DNA from: JAIBJN01 sp963775505
Lineage (GTDB): Bacteria > Actinomycetota > Thermoleophilia > Gaiellales > Gaiellaceae
Assembly (NCBI GenBank): GCA_963775505.1
Contig: CAVZIL010000004.1
Span: 206,517 to 270,516, forward strand
Direction: 5' to 3'
DNA length: 64,000 nt
Positions 16,024 to 23,717 of this stretch are shown piece by piece. The translations under genes were made by a program, and so were the position numbers. Numbering within the stretch: the first letter of the stretch is position 1; each line of letters opens with the position of its first letter. The notes under the pieces were generated by a model. The model was not told where the DNA came from, did not search any database, and saw nothing but the letters and a program-made list of their open reading frames with translations.

Positions 16024-16791
16024 GTGCCTCTCCAGCTGCGGCTTCCGTCGACGCGCGTCCGCGACCAGGGCGGCTTCGGCATGGTCGAGCTCCTGGCGGC
16101 GATGAGCGTCATGGTCGTCGGCCTGCTCGCGGTCTTCACGATGTTCCAGTCGGGCATCGTCTCGATCCGAAACGCGGGCCACGCGACGACCGCCGCCGTC
16201 ATCGCCGACTCCCAGATGGAGAAGCTCCGCGCGGCGGAGTACGAGTCGATCGGCCTCGCGAACGCTGCGGTCGACGCCGCCGACACGGTCTACAAGGCCG
16301 ACGTCGCCTACACGGTCGGCGGGGGCGCGACGTCGAGCCTCGCCAGCCCCATGTCGGCGAGCGACACGACCATGACGGTCGCGAGCGGCGCCGGCTTCCC
16401 CTCGACGAACGGCTTCCGCGTCAAGGTCGAGTACGAGATCGTCAGGGTCACGGCGGGCGCCGGCGGCAGCACCTGGACCGTCCAGCGTGGGCTGGACGGC
16501 ACGGCGGCGGTCGCCCACCTCGCCGGCGTCCCGACGCCGATCGTCCAGCGTGTCGACGTGAATGCCTGCGGCACGGCGCCCTGCACGACGCTCGTGCCGA
16601 CGACGACCGTCACCGGCGCGGACGGACGGCAGTACCGCATGGATCTCTACGCCACGTGGTCCGAGGTGCGGAATGCCAGCGGCGCCACCGGCCGCTCCGT
16701 CAAGCTGATCACGATCGTCGTCCGGGACCAGGCCGCGCCGTTCCGCGTGTGGTCGCGGGTGGCGTCCACGTTCGACCAGGCGACCGGCTGA
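16024..16791 (+). CDS. Minor prepilin, PilV-like
   Basis: 255 residues from the GTG at 16024, the last start that leaves a basic leader. The leader ends VRDQGG; cleavage after Gly17 gives FGMVELLAAMSVMVVGLLAVF with Glu at +5. AATTAAVIADSQMEKLRAAEY-like sequence after the helix (ATTAAVIADSQMEKLR) is typical of PilV/GspI minor pilins. A long beta-rich C-terminal domain includes a Cys pair (NACGTAPC). The frame extends 5' to 15862, but that part overlaps the promoter and is not pilin-like. No strong ribosome site is visible, as expected for a nearly leaderless transcript. Confidence 0.8.
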   Translation: MPLQLRLPSTRVRDQGGFGMVELLAAMSVMVVGLLAVFTMFQSGIVSIRNAGHATTAAVIADSQMEKLRAAEYESIGLANAAVDAADTVYKADVAYTVGGGATSSLASPMSASDTTMTVASGAGFPSTNGFRVKVEYEIVRVTAGAGGSTWTVQRGLDGTAAVAHLAGVPTPIVQRVDVNACGTAPCTTLVPTTTVTGADGRQYRMDLYATWSEVRNASGATGRSVKLITIVVRDQAAPFRVWSRVASTFDQATG

Positions 16792-16896
16792 GCGCCGCCC
16801 GAAGCCCCGTTACGATCGCGGGCTATTCGGGCCGACGCTACAAGCCGAGCTCTCTCTAGACGGCCGGGCCGTTTCGCCTACGCGGCTCTCGCGGCC

Positions 16897-17247
16897 GTGC
16901 TCGTCGCGCTGATCGTGGTTGTCTACGCGCGCGAGACCGTGGGTTGGTGGCCCGTCGTCGCCTTCGGTCTCGGCCCCGACCTGCCGCTCCTCCTCGGGGC
17001 GGGCAAGGGGCTCGAGCGCGGGCAGCTCCATCCGCGCGCGGTGCCGTTCTACAACCTGACGCACCGCTTCTGGGGCCCGCTGGCGCTCGGCGTTGCGGCG
17101 TTGGCGGCGGGCCCGGCGCCGGCCTGGCTGGTCGGCGCGCTCGCCTGGGCCACGCACGTCGCCGTCGACCGGGCGCTCGGCTACGGGCTGAGGACCCGCG
17201 AGGGCTTCCAGCGCTCTCGACACGGCGGCGGTTCCCGAAGCACCTGA
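16897..17247 (+). CDS. DUF4260-like small membrane protein
   Basis: 116 residues or slightly more. The open frame reaches back to 16858 (AGACGG), and FAYAALAAVLV just before the GTG at 16897 looks like part of the first membrane helix, so the true start may be upstream at a non-ATG codon. Conserved features of the DUF4260 family are visible: WWPVVAFGLGPDLPLLLG, the PFYNLTHRFWGPL segment, and WATHVAVDRALGYGLR near the end. Three to four membrane helices. Function unknown; it lies between two pilus genes but is probably a passenger. Confidence 0.65.
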   Translation: MLVALIVVVYARETVGWWPVVAFGLGPDLPLLLGAGKGLERGQLHPRAVPFYNLTHRFWGPLALGVAALAAGPAPAWLVGALAWATHVAVDRALGYGLRTREGFQRSRHGGGSRST

Positions 17248-17284
17248 GCACCGGCCGCCGGGGCCGGCGGCGGTGCAAACCGGC

Positions 17285-17312
17285 TCAAGGCACGGAGCCG
17301 GGATGCCGATTT
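17285..17312 (+). promoter_or_regulatory. Sigma-28-type promoter of pilC
   Basis: TCAAG at 17285-17289, 15 bases, GCCGATTT at 17305-17312; the pilC ATG follows 9 bases later. Same -35 pentamer and spacer as the pilD site. Confidence 0.55.
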
Positions 17313-17321
17313 CCGGAGCGG

Positions 17322-18530
17322 ATGGCCTCCTACGCCTACACCGCCATCAACGCCGCGGGCGCGGAGCTGACGGGCGAGATCACCGCACCCGATCTGCCGG
17401 CGGCGCGCGAGCAGCTGCGTCTCCGCGGGCTGCTCGCGACCGAGCTGGCAACCCAGGGCTCGGCGGGCAAGAGCCAGGGCCTCGCGATCAAGAAGGTCAA
17501 GGCGAAGTCGCTCCAGATCTTCTCGCGCCAGTTCGCCACGATGATCGAGGCGGGCCTGAACGTCGTCACGGCGCTCGTCATCCTCGAGGAGCAGACCGAG
17601 GACAAGAAGCTTGCGGCGGTCATCACCGAGCTGCGCACCGACGTCGAGGGCGGCCTTCTCCTCTCGGAGGCCATGGCCCGCCATCCGAAGGTCTTCTCGC
17701 GACTCTTCATCGCCATGGTCGAGGCCGGCGAGGCCGCGGGAATCCTGGACGTCGTGCTCGACCGCGTCGCCTACCAGATCGAGAAGGAGACGAAGATCAA
17801 GCGCCGGGTTCGCGGGGCGATGATGTACCCGATCATGGTGCTGTCGTTCGCGACGCTCGTCCTGATCGGCATGCTCCTCTTCCTCGTCCCGGTCTTCGTC
17901 GGGATCTTCGAGCAGCTCGGCGGCGACCTGCCGATGCTCACGCAGATCGTCGTCACCGCCTCGGACTTCCTGCGCGCCCGCTGGTGGATCGTCTTCCCGG
18001 TCGCCGGGCTCACGATCTACGGCCTCATCCGCGCCAAGCGCACCGAGAAGGGCCGCCGGATCTGGGACGCCATGCGCATCCGCGCGCCCGTGGGCATCGG
18101 CAAGGTGATCGTCAAGATCGGCATGGCGCGCTTCTCGCGCACGCTCTCGACTCTGGTCGCGGCGGGCGTCGACATCATCCGCTCGCTCGAGATCACCGGC
18201 GCGACGGCCGGCAACAGCCTCATCGAGGACGCGACCGTGGTCGTCAAGGAGCGGGTCACGCAGGGCGTTCCCATCGCCGTCCCGCTCGCCGAGGCGCCCA
18301 TCTTCCCGCCGATGGTCTCGCACATGGTGCGCGTCGGCGAGGAGACCGGAGAGCTCGAGAAGATGCTCTCGAAGATCGCCGACTTCTACGAGGACGAGGT
18401 CGACTCGGCGATCGCCAACCTGACGTCGATCATCGAGCCGCTGATGATGATCGCCGTCGGCATCGTCGTCGGGGTGATCATCATCGCGATGTACCTCCCG
18501 ATGTTCAAGCTGCTGACGCTGATCCAGTAG
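17322..18530 (+). CDS. pilC: Type IV pilus platform protein PilC
   Basis: 402 residues, GspF/PilC-family inner-membrane platform on which PilB and PilT act. It begins MASYAYTAINAAGAELTGEI, the usual N-terminus, and has two homologous GspF domains: FSRQFATMIEAGLNVVTAL (about 65) and FSRTLSTLVAAGVDIIRSLE (about 270). Three membrane helices lie near 170-190, 215-235 and 370-395. MVRVGEETGELEKML is the conserved GE(E)TG loop. Full length. It is the last pilus gene; a gene-free stretch follows. Confidence 0.94.
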   Translation: MASYAYTAINAAGAELTGEITAPDLPAAREQLRLRGLLATELATQGSAGKSQGLAIKKVKAKSLQIFSRQFATMIEAGLNVVTALVILEEQTEDKKLAAVITELRTDVEGGLLLSEAMARHPKVFSRLFIAMVEAGEAAGILDVVLDRVAYQIEKETKIKRRVRGAMMYPIMVLSFATLVLIGMLLFLVPVFVGIFEQLGGDLPMLTQIVVTASDFLRARWWIVFPVAGLTIYGLIRAKRTEKGRRIWDAMRIRAPVGIGKVIVKIGMARFSRTLSTLVAAGVDIIRSLEITGATAGNSLIEDATVVVKERVTQGVPIAVPLAEAPIFPPMVSHMVRVGEETGELEKMLSKIADFYEDEVDSAIANLTSIIEPLMMIAVGIVVGVIIIAMYLPMFKLLTLIQ

Positions 18531-18871
18531 CGGGCGCGGCGCGCGGGTGGTTGAGGTCGGCGGCGGCTGTTCTCACGTTTGTTCTCACATTCGAGGGTCC
18601 AGAAAAGACCTGCATAGGACCCTGTTTTCGGATCTGACCCGAAGACGGCGGCGTGGTTCTCACACTCTCACCCGAACCCGCCTTGTTCTCACATTCTCGG
18701 GCACCTGAGTCGCATGGTTGAGCCAAGAAGCGGCGCCTAGAGCTCAGAGAGCGCGGGTCGCAGGCCCAACCTCCCACGTCGCCGTGAAGGCGGAGGTTTT
18801 GCAGTCTGCGCAAGGGGTAGAAACTCCTGTCGGCCTCCTTCCACCGAAGGCCGGCCGGACCGAGACACGGC
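18531..18871 (+). other. Intergenic region with repeats, no gene seen
   Basis: 341 bases between pilC and the Clp gene with no credible ORF on either strand. The left half has four copies of a GTTCTCAC-based 12-mer. The right half has a nested inverted repeat (AACCTC at 18768-18773 with GAGGTT at 18793-18798, enclosing CGCC/GGCG). I see no HspR or CIRCE-type heat-shock operator and no convincing tRNA. Confidence 0.6.
18569..18696 (+). repeat. Four GTTCTCACATTC direct repeats
   Basis: Copies at 18569-18580 (GTTCTCACGTTT), 18581-18592 (GTTCTCACATTC), 18656-18667 (GTTCTCACACTC) and 18685-18696 (GTTCTCACATTC). The first two are directly adjacent; the others are 64 and 17 bases further on. All four share GTTCTCAC in the same orientation. 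Confidence 0.75.
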
Positions 18872-21571
18872 ATGGCTACACAGCAACAGCCGGTTTGTGC
18901 CCGTCACGGACGACCAGCAGTCGCCTCTAGGGTTCGGCTGCTCCCCGACGGGACGCAGCAGACGGAGTACCTCTGCGAGCTCGACCTGGCCGAGGAGCGG
19001 ATGGGAAGCCGCCTCGGGGGGCGCGGCGGCCTCTTCGACGACTTCTTCTCCGACTTCTTCGGCGGCACGCCGGGAGGCGGCGACGCGTCACGCGGCGTCG
19101 GCGCCGGCGCGCGGCCGCAGCGCCAGGTCGAGCGCGTCGACGTGACCGAGTTCTTCAGCGACGCGACGCGCCAGCTCCTCCAGCGGGCCGCGCAGACCGC
19201 GCTCGCGTGGGGCAGCCTCGACCTCGACAGCGACCATCTGCTCCACGCAGCCCTGCAGGACGACGTCGTCCGCCATGTCCTCACCCAGATCGACGCCGAC
19301 CCCGATGCGATCCTGGCGCAGCTCGAGGAGGAGGCCGACAAGAACGAGCGCACGGACGTCGCTCCCTCGCTGGCGCCGGACGCGAAGGCGGCGCTCCTGG
19401 CCGCTTATGAGGAGTCGCGCGAGCTCGGGGCGTCCTACGTCGGGCCCGAGCACGTGCTGCTTGCCCTGGCCGCCGACGAGGAGTCCGCCGCCGGCGACCT
19501 GCTTCAGCGCTTCGGCGTGACACACACGAAGCTGCGCGGTGCGGTTATCCGCGGCGTCGAGGCTTCCGGCGGAAAGAGGGACTCCTCGGCGACTCCGCGC
19601 CTGGACGAGTTCGGTCGCGACCTGACCGAGCTGGCCCGGGAGGGGAAACTCGACCCGGTCATCGGACGCGCCGACGAGATCGAGCAGACGATCGAGATTC
19701 TCTCGCGCCGCACGAAGAACAACCCGGTTCTGATCGGCGATCCCGGCGTCGGCAAGACCGCCATCGTCGAGGGGATTGCCCAGCGCATCGTCAACGACGA
19801 GGTTCCCGAGACCCTCTCTGGCCGCCGGGTCGTCGCCCTCGACCTGGCGGGGATGATCGCGGGCACGAAGTACCGGGGTGAGTTCGAGGAGCGCCTGAAG
19901 ACGGTCATCGAGGAGATCCAGGGCGCCTCCGACGACCTCATCCTGTTCATTGACGAGCTCCACACGGTCGTGGGCGCAGGCGCTGCCGAGGGCTCCATGG
20001 ACGCCTCGAACATGCTCAAGCCGGCGCTCGCCCGGGGCGAGCTCCACGTGGTCGGTGCGACCACGCTCGACGAGTACCGCAAGAACGTCGAGGCGGACCC
20101 GGCGCTCGAGCGGCGGTTCCAGCCGGTGCTTGTCCGCGAGCCGACCGTCGACGAGACGATTCAGATCCTCCGCGGCCTGAAAGACCGCTACGAGGCGTTC
20201 CACCGCGTCCGCATCCTGGACGAGACGATCGTCGCCGCGGCGGAACTCTCCGACCGCTATGTCCGCGATCGCTTCCTCCCGGACAAGGCGATCGACCTGA
20301 TCGACCAGGCGAGCGCGCGGGTGCGCCTGCGCGGGAAGACGAAGGACGAGGATACGCGCTCTCTGGAGGATGAGTTGCGGCGTCTCGTGCGCGAGCGTGA
20401 CCAGGCGACCGCCGCCGAGGACTACGATAGGGCGAGCGCCCTCAAGGACCAGATCGAGGTGCGCCAGGGCGACGCCGACGATCGGCGCAAGGGCCGCCAA
20501 CGCGCGGCCGAGGTGACGCCTGAGGACATCGCGGAGATCGTCGCCCGCGCCACCGGCATCCCCGTCTCGCAGCTCACCTCCGAGGAGCGCGAGCGCCTTC
20601 TTCGGCTAGAGGAGGAACTCCACGGTCGCATCGTCGGCCAGGACGAGGCAGTCTCGGCCGTGGCGGAGGCCGTGCGCCGATCGCGCGCCGGGCTCGGCGA
20701 CCCGAACAGGCCTGTGGGCAGCTTCCTCTTCCTCGGGCCGACCGGTGTGGGCAAGACGGAGCTCGCGCGTGCCCTCGCGGAGGCGCTCTTCGGCGACGAG
20801 GCGCTGATGGTGCGCTTCGACATGAGCGAGTTCCAGGAGCGCCACACCGTCTCGCGCCTCGTCGGCGCGCCGCCCGGCTACGTGGGCTACGAGGAGGCTG
20901 GCCAGCTCACCGAGCAGGTCCGCCGGCGCCCGTATTCCGTGCTCCTCTTCGACGAGATCGAGAAGGCGCACGCCGACGTCTTCAACATCCTCCTCCAGAT
21001 CCTCGACGACGGCCGGCTCACCGATGCGCAGGGCCGCACGGTCGACTTCAAGCACTCCGTCGTGATCATGACTTCGAATCTGGGCTCGCGCCGAATCCAG
21101 GAGCACTCCCGCCGCGACGAAAGCTTCGAGGAGCTGAAGCAGGACATGATGGAGATCCTGCGCGGTAGCTTCCGGCCGGAGTTCATCAACCGGATCGACG
21201 AGATCATCATCTTCCAGGCCCTGCAGGAGGAGCAGCTGGTCGACATCACCCGCCTCCTCCTTGACCGCCTCGCACGGCGTCTCCACGCGCAGCGGATCGA
21301 GGTTGAGTTCACGGACGACGCCGTGCGCTTCCTCGCGCGCGAAGGGTTCGACCCCGATTTCGGTGCCAGGCCGCTCCGTCGGGCGATCCAGCGCCTCGTC
21401 GAGAACGAGCTCTCCCGGATGGTGCTCTCGGGCTCGGTCGAGCCCGGCGACAAGGTGGTCGTGGATTTCCTCGAGGGCGACCTTCACTTCGACGTGGAGA
21501 AGGACGGCGCCCGGCTCGAGCAGGCAGAGGTTCAGGCCGCGCAGGAAGCCGTCGCCGCCCAGTCCTCCTAG
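18872..21571 (+). CDS. ClpC/ClpE-like AAA+ unfoldase without ClpP loop
   Basis: 899 residues. The N-terminus has a short Cys motif (CARHGRPA at 9-16, then CELD near 36), a Gly/Phe-rich linker (GGLFDDFFSDFFGG) and Clp-N repeats (about 90-225). AAA-1 has Walker A GDPGVGKT near 289 and FIDELHT; AAA-2 has GPTGVGKT near 622 and the sensor region TSNLGS. Between them a UVR-type helix (ATAAEDYDRASALKDQI, about 507) marks the ClpC/ClpE group rather than ClpB. In ClpC an LGF-type tripeptide after TSN-GS docks ClpP; here the segment reads SRRIQEHSRRDESFEEL, with no such tripeptide. It may be a disaggregase or use another partner. Confidence 0.88.
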   Translation: MATQQQPVCARHGRPAVASRVRLLPDGTQQTEYLCELDLAEERMGSRLGGRGGLFDDFFSDFFGGTPGGGDASRGVGAGARPQRQVERVDVTEFFSDATRQLLQRAAQTALAWGSLDLDSDHLLHAALQDDVVRHVLTQIDADPDAILAQLEEEADKNERTDVAPSLAPDAKAALLAAYEESRELGASYVGPEHVLLALAADEESAAGDLLQRFGVTHTKLRGAVIRGVEASGGKRDSSATPRLDEFGRDLTELAREGKLDPVIGRADEIEQTIEILSRRTKNNPVLIGDPGVGKTAIVEGIAQRIVNDEVPETLSGRRVVALDLAGMIAGTKYRGEFEERLKTVIEEIQGASDDLILFIDELHTVVGAGAAEGSMDASNMLKPALARGELHVVGATTLDEYRKNVEADPALERRFQPVLVREPTVDETIQILRGLKDRYEAFHRVRILDETIVAAAELSDRYVRDRFLPDKAIDLIDQASARVRLRGKTKDEDTRSLEDELRRLVRERDQATAAEDYDRASALKDQIEVRQGDADDRRKGRQRAAEVTPEDIAEIVARATGIPVSQLTSEERERLLRLEEELHGRIVGQDEAVSAVAEAVRRSRAGLGDPNRPVGSFLFLGPTGVGKTELARALAEALFGDEALMVRFDMSEFQERHTVSRLVGAPPGYVGYEEAGQLTEQVRRRPYSVLLFDEIEKAHADVFNILLQILDDGRLTDAQGRTVDFKHSVVIMTSNLGSRRIQEHSRRDESFEELKQDMMEILRGSFRPEFINRIDEIIIFQALQEEQLVDITRLLLDRLARRLHAQRIEVEFTDDAVRFLAREGFDPDFGARPLRRAIQRLVENELSRMVLSGSVEPGDKVVVDFLEGDLHFDVEKDGARLEQAEVQAAQEAVAAQSS

Positions 21572-22055
21572 GGGTCGCTCCTCACGCTCAGGCCTCCTTC
21601 GAGCTAGAGACTGATCTCGATCGGAACGATGCGGACGCCTGGGCCCGGCCCGACGTTTGAACTCGATGAGGGCAGCCGTACAGACGGCGCAGAAAGCAAG
21701 CGAACCGTTTGCGGGCGAGTAAACAGGGCCGGGATTGTCAAGAAGCGGCGTACCGGGCTTTGACATGCCTTGTGGATCCGTTGAGCATTCGCCGCAAAAC
21801 CTCGGCCGTCTTGGAGCTGAACGGGACAGGACGGACGGACGGCCGGACGGTCGGGGCGCGCGTGCCCTCAGGAGGTCACGACGCGAACGCGATCCCGCGC
21901 TGGCGATCTAGACGTTGCCCTGGGCGTCGACGGCGACGTCGCTCGGGTAGGCGAGACGCCTCGGGCGCGTGCCCTCGTCCTCGGCGTGCTCGTCGAGTGA
22001 GGAAGGGGGCGTCGGCCACGCCGGCGAGTAGCAGGACGGACCGCGTAGGCTGGTG
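21572..22055 (+). other. Gene-poor stretch with remnants
   Basis: 484 bases between the Clp gene and a convergent secreted-protein gene. It holds an NHL-repeat remnant (21908-22000, minus) and a possible frameshifted small minus-strand ORF (21604-21766) whose start reads MSKPGTPLLDNPGPVYSP and which has a CAVC pair. A GGAC/GGACGG-rich run lies near 21828-21850. No RNA gene recognised. Confidence 0.5.
21908..22000 (-). pseudogene. NHL-repeat protein remnant
   Basis: On the minus strand the frame ending at the TAG (21910-21908) reads RRLAYPSDVAVDAQGNV, a canonical NHL beta-propeller repeat core, cut by a stop exactly where YVAD would normally follow. There is no start or upstream NHL repeat. 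Likely the decayed end of a secreted NHL protein that once neighboured, or was fused to, the Ig-like gene at 22056. Confidence 0.4.
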
Positions 22056-22751
22056 TTACCGCTTGATCTTGAGGTAGACCCAGCGGGACTTGCTGCGGAG
22101 ATGATCCGCGTCGCCGGCGAAGACGACCCGCTGGCGGTACTTCCCTCGCGAGGCGTTGCTGAGCACCGCGTAGGCGGAGCCGTCGTACTGGATGGGGAAG
22201 CTCCCGGTCGCGGCCTTTCGCCACTTGCCGTCGCGATAGCGCTCGGCGACGAACTTGAGACTGTGGCCGTAGTGGTTGGGAGCGACCGTCCCGCGCACGT
22301 TCACGTCGCGACCCGGCCGATAGAGCCTGTACTTGCCGGAGCGGCGGTAGAAGCCGCTCAGGGTCGCTGTCGCCTTCGACCGCACCGAGATCGTCCGGTC
22401 GGGACTCGACGAGGACGCGTGCGTCGCGCTCTCCTGGAACTCGGCGGCGTACGTCGTCTTCCCGGTCGGGTTGACGACCAACGAGGCGTTTCCGGAGGCA
22501 TTGACGGCCACCGTGGCGACGAGTGTCTTCGAGTCCGCGTAGGGCGTCTCGTAGAACGCGATCGTCCCGTTCGTCGCGCCGCTCACGTGCGCGTTCAGGG
22601 TGACCGGCTTTCCGTAGGTGACGGTCGAGGCCGAGACGCCGAGCATCGTCGTGGTCGGGAGTGGGTCGCCTGCCAGAGCGGATGGACAGGCGGCCAGAGC
22701 CGCGACGACGGCCGGGATTGCGGCTAGACCCCAACTCCTCATCCTTGCCAA
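22056..22751 (-). CDS. Secreted Ig-like repeat protein
   Basis: 231 residues with a clear signal peptide (about 1-28, ending SALAG). Residues about 30-125 form a bacterial Ig-like domain of the type TMLGVSASTVTYGKPVTLNAHVSG ... GTIAFYE, common in surface proteins. A second beta domain follows (about 128-231) containing VRGTVAPNHYGHSLKFVAERY and ending in a basic tail KSRWVYLKIKR. No enzymatic motif. The gene stands alone on the minus strand; the 155 bases upstream of it show no structure I can name. Probably a cell-wall or extracellular structural protein. Confidence 0.65.
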   Translation of the reverse strand: MARMRSWGLAAIPAVVAALAACPSALAGDPLPTTTMLGVSASTVTYGKPVTLNAHVSGATNGTIAFYETPYADSKTLVATVAVNASGNASLVVNPTGKTTYAAEFQESATHASSSSPDRTISVRSKATATLSGFYRRSGKYRLYRPGRDVNVRGTVAPNHYGHSLKFVAERYRDGKWRKAATGSFPIQYDGSAYAVLSNASRGKYRQRVVFAGDADHLRSKSRWVYLKIKR

Positions 22752-22906
22752 GTGTCGGCAGGGCGGCAGTACCGCGCATCACCCGAAGGGCGGAACCACG
22801 GCCACCGCCGGCTCGCCACGGTATCTCGGCGCCGCGCCGCTTCCTGGCGCCAACAGACCGGGGACGGAGCGGGGAGGGGAAAGGCTGTCCTCCCGCTCCG
22901 TGGCCC

Positions 22907-23266
22907 TCAATCCAGCCTCTCAAGCAACCCAGCGAACGTGCCGCCGCCGATCGTGCGCTCGACATCGGAGGCCACGCGGGCGCGGAGGCCCCGGTCCGAC
23001 GAGACGAGCCACACCGGCCGTCCCTCGCCTGCCAGGCGCGCCGCCTCGTCTGCGATCAGGTCGTCGGCCGAGCCCCCGCCCGTCCCGGCCACGGTCAGGC
23101 GCTCGTCATCCTCCCAGGCCGGCGCGCGGCCGTCGAAGACGACCAGCGCCTCGACGTCCTCCCGCTCGGCCCAGGCGCGCGTCCGCTCGAGGAACCAGCC
23201 TGGGTCCAGGTTCGGCCAGCGCGACCGGATGACGTTGCGCGCGTCGACGAGCACCACCGGCTTCAT
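22907..23266 (-). CDS. NYN/YacP-like predicted ribonuclease
   Basis: 119 residues. The fold reads as a PIN-like NYN domain: VVLVDARNVIRSRW at the N-terminus (first Asp plus Asn), EALVVFDGRAP in the middle, SADDLIADEAARL with the paired acidic residues, and VWLVSSDRGLRARV, the usual S/T-x-D motif near the end. These acidic residues would bind Mg2+ for RNA cleavage. YacP/Rae1-type proteins cut mRNA on the ribosome, but this one is shorter and only the fold-level assignment is safe. Single gene, divergent from the universal stress protein. Confidence 0.7.
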   Translation of the reverse strand: MKPVVLVDARNVIRSRWPNLDPGWFLERTRAWAEREDVEALVVFDGRAPAWEDDERLTVAGTGGGSADDLIADEAARLAGEGRPVWLVSSDRGLRARVASDVERTIGGGTFAGLLERLD

Positions 23267-23306
23267 CGAGTCAGCATGACCGCTCGTCGGCCGGAGCGCC
23301 TACCCT

Positions 23307-23708
23307 GTGACGAACATGTCCGCCGTTCGTACCATCGTCGTCGCGTTCGACGACCCCGAGAGCCGCACGCTCGCCCGGGCCGCCGACCTGGCCGAGGGCC
23401 TGAACGCGACCCTCGTCGTCACGAACGTCGCGCCGCACGATCACGACTCCGCCGAGAACGTGACCCACTACGGCCACGACCGACTCGAGCAGGCGCGGGC
23501 CTACCTGGCCGAGCGCGGGCTCGACGCCGAGGTGGTTCAGTCGACCGGCCAGCCGGCCGAGGCGATCGTCGCGCTCGCGGAGGAGCGCGACGCCGACCTG
23601 ATCGTCGTCGGCATGCGGAAGAAGGGCTTCATCGAGCGGCTCGTCGAGGGCAGCGTGGCGCAGAACGTCATGCGGCGGGCGACGTGCGACGTGCTCGCAG
23701 TCCACTAG
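23307..23708 (+). CDS. Universal stress protein (UspA family)
   Basis: 133 residues from GTG 23307 (an ATG three codons later is also possible). A single Usp domain: TIVVAFDDPESRTLARAADLAEGLNATLVV at the N-terminus with the conserved Asp, ADLIVVGMRKKGFIERLVEGSVAQNVMRRATCDVLAV at the C-terminus, shown here in parts. The ATP-binding motif G-x2-G-x9-GS is present as a close variant. It lies 9 bases upstream of a TauE-type exporter gene, so they are probably co-transcribed. Confidence 0.88.
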   Translation: MTNMSAVRTIVVAFDDPESRTLARAADLAEGLNATLVVTNVAPHDHDSAENVTHYGHDRLEQARAYLAERGLDAEVVQSTGQPAEAIVALAEERDADLIVVGMRKKGFIERLVEGSVAQNVMRRATCDVLAVH

Positions 23709-23717
23709 TCCCGCACC

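Noticed and set aside
18700..18830. A tRNA-Cys-like anticodon loop (CTGCAAA) on the minus strand
   Set aside because: The stem positions around it do not pair and there is no T-arm, so no tRNA can be supported; at most a degenerate remnant.
22752..22906. A possible riboswitch in the leader of the Ig-like gene
   Set aside because: GC-rich with CUUCGGGUGAUG-like bits, but I cannot fit it to any known c-di-GMP, c-di-AMP or SAM aptamer.
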